Below, piece by piece: positions 57,770 to 64,000 of a DNA stretch of 64,000 bases. The DNA is taken from the NCBI RefSeq assembly GCF_007746795.1, contig NZ_CP036343.1:7011029-7075028 (forward strand), read 5' to 3'. The DNA is from Gimesia algae (lineage in GTDB: Bacteria; Planctomycetota; Planctomycetia; Planctomycetales; Planctomycetaceae). The notes beneath the pieces were generated by a model. That model was given only the letters and a program-made list of their open reading frames with translations, was not told the DNA's origin and did no database searches. Made by a program: the position numbers and the translations under genes. The stretch's first letter is position 1; every line of letters begins with the position of its first letter.

Positions 57770-58033
57770 ATCACCGGCCGTCTGGTAATTGATCTCTGCT
57801 TTGTGGGTTTGTAAACCATCACAGAGCGGATTCAGAAAGGCGGGTACGTAAAAATATCGCAAACAAATCGCGATTCGAACGTGCGACCTCTACTTCCCGA
57901 ACTTATTGATTGCATATACAGCTTCTTGTGGTCAAAAGCCTGGCAGGCGATCACCTCGTTCAAAACGGTTGAGGGACCGTCGTGTAGTGGAATTCGGCCG
58001 CGGTCTGCGGTGCGTGATCAAGAAACATGCTCT

Positions 58034-59428
58034 TCAGTCGCTGGTCTGCATTGCTTCCAACAGTGGTTTACTGTCGACATCAGGGTATTTGAGGCCCAGT
58101 AGTCTGGCGATGGTGGGAGCGATCACGGTATTGTCTACAGCGGGAAGTTTTATTCCTGTTCGGATGCCAGCACCAGCCAGGATGCACATGGCGTTCATCT
58201 TCGGAAGTTTTGCCAGAAACCCATGAGAGCCAAGCGACGTTCGCGCTTCTTCATACGTGGTAACAAGGGTATCTCCTGTCACGGAACCCGAAACAGCGTA
58301 TCCCTCTTTCGCGACCAAAATGGCGTCGGGGACCTGGTTGTATTCACGCGGGTGCGGGAATCCGACTTCGTCGAAGCGATCTGGCAAGAGAACGTCGGCA
58401 ACGCCTTCTTTTCCAACGAACATTTTCTTGAAATCAGCAGCTGCCCGAGCAGCCTCAGCTGGATTAGTGCAGTACACAAGACCAATGCCACCTTCTGGAA
58501 TGACATGCACCTGTGCCTGCGTCAGCTTTCCATCTTCGACCTTCAACAAACCTGCCTCTCGCAGTAAAACGTTGGGCCGAATCGCTTTGGGTGTGAGCGT
58601 AAAACCATGATCAGCCACCAGAATAATCGTCGTCTTTTCACGAATTCCAGCATCATCGATCGCGTCTATAATTCGAGACACACACATGTCTGCATATGCG
58701 TTGGCGGTGTAGCCCGCTTGTGACTGTGGCCCCCGCCTGTGATGGGTCGCATCATTATTCAGCAGATGGATAAGCATCAGATGTGGTTTTCGTTCACGAA
58801 TTAAGTGACACGCTGCTTCAGTCCAGACATAATCCAACCCGACGATGCTGGCTTTCCGAAAAGAGGCGTGTGTCTCGTCTTTCAAGAGCCCCTTTTCAAT
58901 CAGTTCTGTTCGTAATCGGGGCGTTGTATAATCAAGGGCATTGGGAACATCAGGAAACTGGTCATCAAATGACTTTGAATTGCGAGTACATGGCCAGTTC
59001 ACTTCAGCGGTTCTCAGCCCTGCGGCATGAGCCACATCCACCACGGTGGGAACTTTCACAAGATCACTCTGGTCGCGATGTGAATCAATCTTTACTGGCA
59101 CTCCAATTCCGCCACGCACCAGAACCCCATTTGCAAGTACACCATGCCGACCGGGTTTCATGCCTGTCACCAGAGTTGTGTGGTTGGGCCAGGTGACAGA
59201 AGGATCAGAAACTTTCATTCCACCATCCACGATACAGCCTTCGCGCGCGAGTCGACGAATTGTTGGCAATGGTACTTTAGGATCATCAACAAGATAGGCT
59301 GCTAACCCGTCAATGCTGATCACAACCACGTGATGTTGCGCATCGGCTGCTTGAGCCACAGTCAGAGTGTTTAGACAGACCAGAGCAACAACAATCAGAC
59401 AGTAGAACCGACAATAACTATAACGCAT
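58034..59428 (-). CDS. Secreted phosphodiesterase/nucleotide pyrophosphatase-like protein
   Basis: A 464-residue member of the alkaline-phosphatase superfamily, type I phosphodiesterase/nucleotide pyrophosphatase group. A signal peptide covers residues 1-28. VVVISIDGL supplies the metal Asp40; WPNHTTLVTGMKPGRHGV at 80-97 contains the nucleophile Thr84; LVADHGFTLTPK near 285 supplies further metal ligands. The C-terminus has PTIARLLGLKYPDVDSKPLL, typical of this family. The substrate could be nucleotides, phospholipids or phosphonates. It is monocistronic, in a region of scarred intergenic DNA. Confidence 0.88.
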   Translation of the reverse strand: MRYSYCRFYCLIVVALVCLNTLTVAQAADAQHHVVVISIDGLAAYLVDDPKVPLPTIRRLAREGCIVDGGMKVSDPSVTWPNHTTLVTGMKPGRHGVLANGVLVRGGIGVPVKIDSHRDQSDLVKVPTVVDVAHAAGLRTAEVNWPCTRNSKSFDDQFPDVPNALDYTTPRLRTELIEKGLLKDETHASFRKASIVGLDYVWTEAACHLIRERKPHLMLIHLLNNDATHHRRGPQSQAGYTANAYADMCVSRIIDAIDDAGIREKTTIILVADHGFTLTPKAIRPNVLLREAGLLKVEDGKLTQAQVHVIPEGGIGLVYCTNPAEAARAAADFKKMFVGKEGVADVLLPDRFDEVGFPHPREYNQVPDAILVAKEGYAVSGSVTGDTLVTTYEEARTSLGSHGFLAKLPKMNAMCILAGAGIRTGIKLPAVDNTVIAPTIARLLGLKYPDVDSKPLLEAMQTSD

Positions 59429-59449
59429 GCAAGCTTTCTCCCAGGCGAT

Positions 59450-59700
59450 TGGTCTATTGAAATATCACCTTCACCAGCGTTCGATCAGTACTTTGACTTA
59501 CTATAACGTATCGAAGACTGCCCCATTGAGCAATTTATCTCTCAGTTTTCAGTTGAAGGATTCGGTGTAGCCGTTTTTTCAGGGACTCCCCCAATGCACA
59601 AACAGCTAACTCAGGCGTTCCAGAACACTTTCACTGTTCAGCCTACATTCGACATCGATGCACAGGTACTTTCGTGGTAGTGCTGTAGCGACGTTCTAAA
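59450..59700 (-). pseudogene. Decayed IS3-family transposase (OrfB) remnant
   Basis: Translating the minus strand in one frame from 59692 gives, with stops, LPRKYLCIDVECRLN, SVLERLS*LFVHWG, SP*KNGYTESFN*KLRDKLLNG and AVFDTL**VKVLIERW*R. These match the IS3-family (IS407-like group) integrase C-terminal region, where intact copies read RECLAIDVxRxLN, VLExLxxLFxxRG, SPWENGYxESFNGKLRDExLNG, then FxTLxEAKVLIExWRRxYN. The block carrying the second catalytic Asp (about 35 residues) has been deleted between HWG and SP, and at least six in-frame stops are present, so it is inactive. No inverted repeats of the element were found. Confidence 0.8.
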
Positions 59701-60058
59701 GATGCTCCGGTTTTTTCACCACAGAGGGGAATAAATGATTTTGATTTCGAACACGGCAATCACGAATTCACCCTGGGTAGACCACGATGAGTATTGTGTG
59801 ATTCAGCAGACCTACGCGAAAACGAAGAATAAAGTTACATATTGAAAATCTAATTTTGCTTGGTATTATTTATAGCATGCTGGCATTATTTCCAGCATCT
59901 ATGTGTGATATGAAGCAGCTGGGCATCATAACAGAACTAAAACCGGTTATTTTGTGCGTATTTGTTCCATATCGGTGTCATATCAGAACAAGGCCGTGCA
60001 GGTTAATAACAAGTTATTTGGCACGATCACGAATACTCACACAGATCGGAGCGTCTCG
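59701..60058. other. Non-coding stretch with a short hairpin
   Basis: About 360 bases between the transposase remnant and the next gene. ATGCTGG-CATTATTT-CCAGCAT (59877-59898 approximately) is a perfect 7-bp hairpin without T-run. The A/T content is higher than in the coding regions. No gene or RNA family was recognised; the promoter of the gene at 60059 should lie here. Confidence 0.4.
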
Positions 60059-60517
60059 ATGAAACTAACGATGATTCTATTGCTTGCCGCCATTGCGACG
60101 CCCGCCATTTCCCACGGTCAAGAGAAACCTGCTAAAGTGGATTTCGTCGCTGCTCTCAAGCTCAAAGAGTTTGCGCAACTCAAACGCCTTTACATCGCTC
60201 TCGAGCATATGGAGTTTCCGAATCCAGAAAACCGGATACGAACCTGGAAGCAGCACAACACCGAAGGAATTGCTGGTGAATCTGATCCCGGCCTCGGAAT
60301 TACGATCGATGCAGACGAATGGACGCTCGAACGAGTAAAGAGTATCTGGAAGATCAACTGGAAGGATTACGATTTGTCGACTGTCGCCGTGATCACGAAA
60401 CGTGGCAAACAGATTCAATTTGTCGACATGACCGGCGACAATGTCGACAAGGTGAAGGATTTGCCGATTCGACGTGGCGATGCGGTGATCTTTCTTAAGA
60501 AAGAATTGGCCAAATAA
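60059..60517 (+). CDS. Small secreted protein of unknown function
   Basis: A 152-residue protein with a signal peptide (LTMILLLAAIATPAISHG, residues 3-20). The mature part has mixed charge and no domain I recognise; it includes VAALKLKEFAQLKRLYIALEHME and DPGLGITIDADEWTLERV. The ATG at 60059 has GGAG 6 bases upstream and starts the signal peptide; the longer frame from 59954 is not signal-like. It is directly followed by an attC-like hairpin, with its stop codon at the edge of the structure, the layout of an integron cassette gene. Confidence 0.62.
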   Translation: MKLTMILLLAAIATPAISHGQEKPAKVDFVAALKLKEFAQLKRLYIALEHMEFPNPENRIRTWKQHNTEGIAGESDPGLGITIDADEWTLERVKSIWKINWKDYDLSTVAVITKRGKQIQFVDMTGDNVDKVKDLPIRRGDAVIFLKKELAK

Positions 60518-60600
60518 TATTGGCATGAACGCGAAGCCGCCGATCGCGCGTATTCAAATGGAGCATCAACCGCGGCGGCCGGGTTATGCCAGACGTTATC
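60515..60600 (+). repeat. attC-like hairpin behind the gene at 60059
   Basis: GGCATGAAC (60522-60530) and GTTATGCC (60583-60590) pair with one unpaired G on the left arm, GCCGCCG (60536-60542) pairs with CGGCGGC (60573-60579), and GTTATCC (60595-60601) lies just outside on the right. This is the arrangement of an integron attC site: imperfect inverted repeats with an extrahelical base in the left arm, and a GTT core at the 3' end. The left outer core is degenerate (AAATAATATT instead of a GGATAAC-like partner) and merges with the stop codon of the gene. Low homology to known attC is usual, so this is a structural call. Confidence 0.42.
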
Positions 60601-60601
60601 C

Positions 60602-60959
60602 AATAAACTCATTTGTTTCTTCAGACGTCCTGTAATTCGACCGTTAAACGGTTTCGCGTCACTTCGATCTGATCTGGATTTGATTCATGTCAGTCCGACC
60701 GCTCAATTGTGTTCGCGAAACTTGTTGAATCCAGGACAGCAATCGAAAACGAATAATATAGCAAACTTCTTATGTACTCTCAAAACTCATAGGTTTTCGT
60801 GGGACCTGGCTTAATTAGACGAATCGCATTCCTGACAAATCTATTAATATTTCAATCACAGTACGCGCGCTTCTTGCAAATTTAGTCTGAAAACGCTCCT
60901 GGTTCACTAACATACAACAACAGTCGGTTGAGAATGGATATCATCAATTGATTTCAAAA
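60602..60959. other. Non-coding A/T-rich stretch
   Basis: About 360 bases after the attC-like site with no frame that looks protein-coding on either strand and no RNA motif or direct repeat that I could recognise. Confidence 0.4.
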
Positions 60960-61136
60960 CTAGATTGTCAAAGTACTTAACGCGCGACTGAATAAATTGT
61001 CCATACGTGGTTTTTCGTTTTTGTCAGCTGCCCAGTAGAGAAAATCAAGTGTGTAACCGCTTACGTTATCACCACATACCGCATCGACCAATGAGCATAA
61101 TTTCCAACCATTGCTGTCTTTAATCTCCTTCGCCAT
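60960..61136 (-). CDS. Small open reading frame, 58 residues, uncertain
   Basis: An ATG at 61136 begins a 58-codon frame ending at 60960. The product starts MAKEIKDSNGWKLCSLVD and has GYTLDFLYWAADKNEKPRM in the middle; composition is protein-like with mixed polar and aromatic residues and no run of one residue. AAGTTATTA, without a clear ribosome site, precedes the ATG. It lies in a gene-poor stretch beside the attC-like site and could be a small gene, a cassette leftover or chance. Confidence 0.3.
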   Translation of the reverse strand: MAKEIKDSNGWKLCSLVDAVCGDNVSGYTLDFLYWAADKNEKPRMDNLFSRALSTLTI

Positions 61137-61250
61137 TAATAACTTCTTGGCTATATATGCTGAGGATCTAAAACGCGAAAATGTAATTTTGAGTACTAGG
61201 TTTCTGAAGCAAATTCATGCGACTTTTGAAGATCGAGAAACCTTATCCGA

Positions 61251-61835
61251 TTATGGTTTGACGTTAGATTTCTGCTTGCCTAACATCGTTCCAAAGGCTT
61301 GTGCAGCAAGTTGCGCGAGGGAGTCGTCTTCCGGTCCTTCGACAGAACCTGCAACACCCACCCCTCCAACAACAACATTGCCGACCTTAAGGGGAACTCC
61401 CCCCATCAAAAAAAGTGCCTTCTGCGCATGCGGGAGTTGCCCATCATCTCCGTCATCACTTTTGATGGTTTTGAGAACATCGCTTGTGGATGCCTTAAAA
61501 TTCACTGCTGTCCAGGCTTTGCGAGTCGCACCGGTAATGAACTGTTCGGTGCCCAAGTCGGTCCGGAGAACAACGAGTGGAATTCCCGCCTCATCAACAA
61601 CGGTCACGGCGAGATGATCGACTCCCTTCTTTTTACCTTCTGCGATAGCGAGGCGCGCAATTATCAATGCCGCTTCAAACGTCACGCTTTGTTTCTCGGT
61701 CGTCGCCGATGTCACGCTTTTAGGAGGAGTAACTGACTTAGACGTTTGGGATTTCGCGCAACCCCAAATACTCATCATCACTATGCCGATGACCGGTACT
61801 TTAAGCATTCGCAGGCACATAATAATAATTACCAT
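61251..61835 (-). CDS. GlcG/HbpS-family (DUF336) lipoprotein
   Basis: A 194-residue protein whose N-terminus has a lipobox-like SIWGC (Cys about residue 26). From about 50 it follows the GlcG/HbpS heme-binding-like family: AALIIARLAIAEGKKKGVDHLAVTVVDEAG, then PLVVLRTDLGTEQFITGATRKAWTAVNF and VPLKVGNVVVGGVGVAG near the end. Family members bind heme or act with glycolate oxidase or aldehyde dehydrogenase systems; most are cytosolic or secreted, so lipoprotein anchoring is a variation. The start may also be a later ATG at 61820 or 61808. It lies 41 bases after the gene at 61877 in the same direction. Confidence 0.82.
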   Translation of the reverse strand: MVIIIMCLRMLKVPVIGIVMMSIWGCAKSQTSKSVTPPKSVTSATTEKQSVTFEAALIIARLAIAEGKKKGVDHLAVTVVDEAGIPLVVLRTDLGTEQFITGATRKAWTAVNFKASTSDVLKTIKSDDGDDGQLPHAQKALFLMGGVPLKVGNVVVGGVGVAGSVEGPEDDSLAQLAAQAFGTMLGKQKSNVKP

Positions 61836-61876
61836 TCCCTCGCGCGTACGCTATCTAAAAAGTGAAACTCATAAAC

Positions 61877-63064
61877 TTAATTGCGGCGGCGCTGTCTAAT
61901 GCGAATAGCGCCGTCGATTGAACCTGTCTGTTCAAGAGTTGCTGGTCCGGTACCGCTCTTGGGATCGGTTCGCCACGGCCATTCAGTCGAATTAAAGGGC
62001 GACATCGTTGGGAGAATCGGAGTCATCCCCCTTTTTTGGCATTGCTCTTCAATGGCACGTCGTGCGCCACCACCAAGCAATTCATAGTCCATGAGATAGT
62101 AATTCCCAAAGTACACCATTCCCAGTGACCTGTCAGCAATGACCCGCGTTAACAGGCTTAGCATTTGCTCTTCTGAGGTTACGAATTCCGTTGTCTCAAA
62201 GAGGATTAAACGGCGATGAATCGATTCTTTGCCCATGTATTGCACAAGAATGCTAAACAAAATGTTGTTCTGGCGAGTGACATACATTGTATTCGTGGCG
62301 GCGTGAACTTTATTCCAATCATCACCCAGCATTTTTTTCCATTGATCAAGGACCGTCATCCAATGCGAGACCTGCTCATCAGCGGCAAACCAGATTGCCT
62401 TCTCAGCCAACGGCTTGAACTTCTTCGCAAAGTCATCAAGATCTTCGAGAGTAAAGGTGCCGTTTTTAAGAGAATTATCCATGAAATCAAGATTGTTCTG
62501 TAATATTGCGCGTAAGACTTCCCGTTGATCGTCAGTGACTTCCAGAGAATCTAAAGAACCCACTGCTGTCTTTATCTTGCCTCGATACATTTGCATTGGT
62601 ACGCGCCATTCACCACGTGATGGATTGGTGATGTAAGGTACGGTAAGCTGATAGATGGCCATCGCACTGTGACCGCAGGACTTTACATACTGATAAACAA
62701 TCGAAGGTGATGGTGCGACAAGTGGCTCTTTTCCAGGACGATAAAGGGTCATTTCCCCACCGCCACCTGTGAAACGGGCGATGATAATCGGCGTTCGGGA
62801 AAGGATGTTCTTCTGAAACTTTTTTAAGGCACTGGCGTAGATGGGCATCATTGCCTTGTCGAGGGAGAGAACATTGTTCGAGGCGACTTGCCCCGCTGTT
62901 GCATGTTGAGAGCTAGAATTAGGCTGTCTTGTTTTGGCAGGTGAAAGAAGTTCTATGTACTCAGGCAGCTCTTGAGCACGTACTGCTGAGCAACAACAAA
63001 ACAATCCTACAAGGATGATACCGGAAAGAAATCTGAACGACATTTGTAGACAATTTGTTTTCAT
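61877..63064 (-). CDS. Secreted protein of unknown function
   Basis: A 395-residue protein with a signal peptide (RFLSGIILVGLFCCCSAVRA, cleavage about residue 30). The start has a perfect AGGAGGT 3 bases upstream. The mature part is long and helical: ALKKFQKNILSRTPIIIARFTGGGGEMTLY, then VYQYVKSCGHSAMAIYQLTVPYI and LFETTEFVTSEEQMLSLLTRVI. No family is recognised. It ends in an Arg-rich tail (AIRIRQRRRN). It is followed 41 bases later by the GlcG-like lipoprotein and is 378 bases from the porin gene, so a shared envelope role is possible but not shown. Confidence 0.68.
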   Translation of the reverse strand: MKTNCLQMSFRFLSGIILVGLFCCCSAVRAQELPEYIELLSPAKTRQPNSSSQHATAGQVASNNVLSLDKAMMPIYASALKKFQKNILSRTPIIIARFTGGGGEMTLYRPGKEPLVAPSPSIVYQYVKSCGHSAMAIYQLTVPYITNPSRGEWRVPMQMYRGKIKTAVGSLDSLEVTDDQREVLRAILQNNLDFMDNSLKNGTFTLEDLDDFAKKFKPLAEKAIWFAADEQVSHWMTVLDQWKKMLGDDWNKVHAATNTMYVTRQNNILFSILVQYMGKESIHRRLILFETTEFVTSEEQMLSLLTRVIADRSLGMVYFGNYYLMDYELLGGGARRAIEEQCQKRGMTPILPTMSPFNSTEWPWRTDPKSGTGPATLEQTGSIDGAIRIRQRRRN

Positions 63065-63442
63065 GTTACCTCCTGAAGCATACAAAATGAGCCCTAAAAC
63101 ACTAAACTAAAACCTCCTCGTCTAGTCCTTTGCCTAGTTGACATTCGACAAGGTCAAATGTCAACTATTTTTCCAGTGTTTTCAGGACTCCACAGACATT
63201 GGATGCATCACTTTTCAATATGAAAATTCATGTAAAACTCTGAAACTGGTTCGCATCTAGTAACGCTGAAACGTTCATGTTCACTACTGACCAGATTCAT
63301 AAATTTGATGATGTTCGAAAAACAAAGCCGGTAATAGCAAGAACTCATTGAATGATCGCCGCTTCAAGACGATGAAACAAAATCCAAGAGAATAAGTACG
63401 GTCTAAGAAACTTCGCTACAGGCCAGTGTGACAATAGGCATG
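63065..63442. other. 378-base intergenic stretch with an inverted repeat
   Basis: The space between the secreted gene at 61877 and the porin. Apart from the inverted repeat at 63136-63166, listed separately, no gene or RNA was recognised. It should hold the promoter of the secreted gene on the minus strand. Confidence 0.4.
63136..63166. promoter_or_regulatory. Perfect 10-bp inverted repeat (operator or terminator)
   Basis: AGTTGACATT (63136-63145) and AATGTCAACT (63157-63166) are exact inverted copies with an 11-base loop. On the plus strand the repeat is followed by ATTTTT, and on the minus strand TTGACA in the first arm could serve as a -35 box for the gene starting at 63064. It could be a hairpin terminator on the plus strand or a dimer binding site; the data do not decide. 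Confidence 0.45.
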
Positions 63443-64000
63443 TCAAAATAAGAGCAAAGCACGAAAAGTGAGTGCGAACACGTCAGAAGCACTGGGATTG
63501 GCTGCCGGGGTGCTGATATAGGTCAGGTTTTGTTGGAAAAAGAGATTCTTGCACAGTTTCATTTGATAATACCAGGTATAGATCTCTTCCTGAGGCCCGA
63601 GACCTAAAGTCGGATCATCGTTCATTTTCCCATAAGCAAAGGCAAAGCCTATCGAATCTTCATCACGTGTGGGAAGCGGGCCAAAATAGGTAAGACCAGC
63701 TCCAACGTACCGGTGCGTTTCAATGAATGCGGAATTGGTCGCTGCGAGTTGCAGGAAGGCGACAAGTCCATCCGGACTCTCACCCGGCCGCTCGTAAAAG
63801 AGTCGCTGCGAAGCAAAAAAGTAGCCTCCATCAGCACCATTCACGTTACCAATTGAGGCCGCCAGTGTCCCGGTTTGATACCAACCACCGATACCCATTT
63901 TGCCAGGTTTATTATCGAAACCGAGAGTCCAATTGATGCCGGTTTCGGCAACATGGAGGTAGTGACCATCGAAACGGGGTCCAGTCAGGCCCGTTTTACG
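63443..64000 (-). CDS. OprB-family carbohydrate-selective porin, C-terminal part
   Basis: The frame is open to base 64000, so the gene's start lies outside the window; about 186 C-terminal residues are visible. They have the amphipathic beta-strand pattern and the C-terminal phenylalanine (ending ALTFRALLLF) of an outer-membrane barrel. GIGGWYQTG and EETYTWYYQMKLCKNLFFQQNLTYIST-like strands with PAANPSASDVFALTFR fit the OprB carbohydrate-selective porin family, which in planctomycetes is widespread. The window has its last strands. It is followed, 378 bases later, by the secreted unknown and the GlcG-like lipoprotein. Confidence 0.75.
   Translation of the reverse strand, partial: RKTGLTGPRFDGHYLHVAETGINWTLGFDNKPGKMGIGGWYQTGTLAASIGNVNGADGGYFFASQRLFYERPGESPDGLVAFLQLAATNSAFIETHRYVGAGLTYFGPLPTRDEDSIGFAFAYGKMNDDPTLGLGPQEEIYTWYYQMKLCKNLFFQQNLTYISTPAANPSASDVFALTFRALLLF

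Noticed and set aside
57865-57895. tRNA T-arm-like sequence (GAGGTCGCACGTTCGAATCGCG on the minus strand is longer than quoted; core GTTCGAATC)
   Set aside because: The core looks like a tRNA T-loop, and it lies in the scarred region, but a canonical 5-bp T-stem does not form (only a 4-bp stem with an 11-base loop) and no acceptor, D or anticodon arm fits around it. It is at best a decayed tRNA remnant and was not listed as an RNA gene.
59930-60020. Second attC-like site upstream of the gene at 60059 (GGTTA and GTTAT spaced like an L'-R' pair)
   Set aside because: GGTTA-N7-GTTAT resembles the right end of the attC-like site, but no matching left arm or stem was found, so it was not claimed.

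Overview
The window reads as chromosomal DNA of a planctomycete (Planctomycetota), most like the Gimesia/Planctomyces side of the phylum. This is judged from gene content, not from a database search: a DUF1559 prepilin-like protein, a DUF1501 Tat-exported protein, two secreted sulfatases, a secreted sialate O-acetylesterase, a BlaI/M56 pair with very long C-terminal repeats, and many secreted proteins of unknown function. Genes lie on both strands in short operons. No rRNA, complete tRNA, CRISPR array or intact insertion sequence was seen.

Layout. Bases 1-12271 (all minus strand) hold a type II secretion/type IV pilus locus: two GspE/PilB-type assembly ATPases, a PilT-type retraction ATPase, one GspF/PilC platform protein and five prepilin-type proteins, the last cut by the window edge. 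Bases 12736-18737 (minus) hold a fused FAD/Fe-S 2-hydroxyacid dehydrogenase followed by MoaD, MoaE, MoaA and a cysteine desulfurase, a compact molybdopterin module with its likely sulfur donor. Bases 18969-30590 are mainly housekeeping and secreted enzymes: an esterase, MazG, an ornithine cyclodeaminase-like enzyme, a double GNAT protein, a split transketolase, a sulfatase, a Lon-substrate-domain protein, endonuclease III and dCTP deaminase. Bases 30683-33652 encode a two-subunit 2-oxoacid:ferredoxin oxidoreductase. Bases 34387-45295 mix a methyltransferase, DUF1501, an LRR-like lipoprotein with a beta-propeller-like partner, a Fur-like mini-regulator, a DUF6263-like protein, an old yellow enzyme, YihY, DUF4112 and a lipoprotein/DUF1559 pair. 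Bases 45399-57310 contain a GntR/FCD regulator with a clear palindromic operator, a sulfatase, an SGNH hydrolase whose blocks are in circularly permuted order, a fungal-type cytosine deaminase, a membrane protein with an ACP-like domain, a sialate O-acetylesterase and the BlaI/BlaR1-like pair.

Bases 57770-64000 look like a scarred, variable region: a decayed IS3-family transposase, an attC-like hairpin directly behind a small secreted orphan gene, long non-coding stretches, and a GlcG-like lipoprotein, a secreted unknown and an OprB-type porin.

The observations most worth a second look are the permuted SGNH hydrolase (47969-48664), the attC-like site (about 60515-60600), the BlaR1-like protein with carboxypeptidase-regulatory repeats, the cytosine deaminase of yeast Fcy1 type, and the ACP-like domain that lacks the phosphopantetheine serine. 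I found no certain new multi-gene defence or mobile system.
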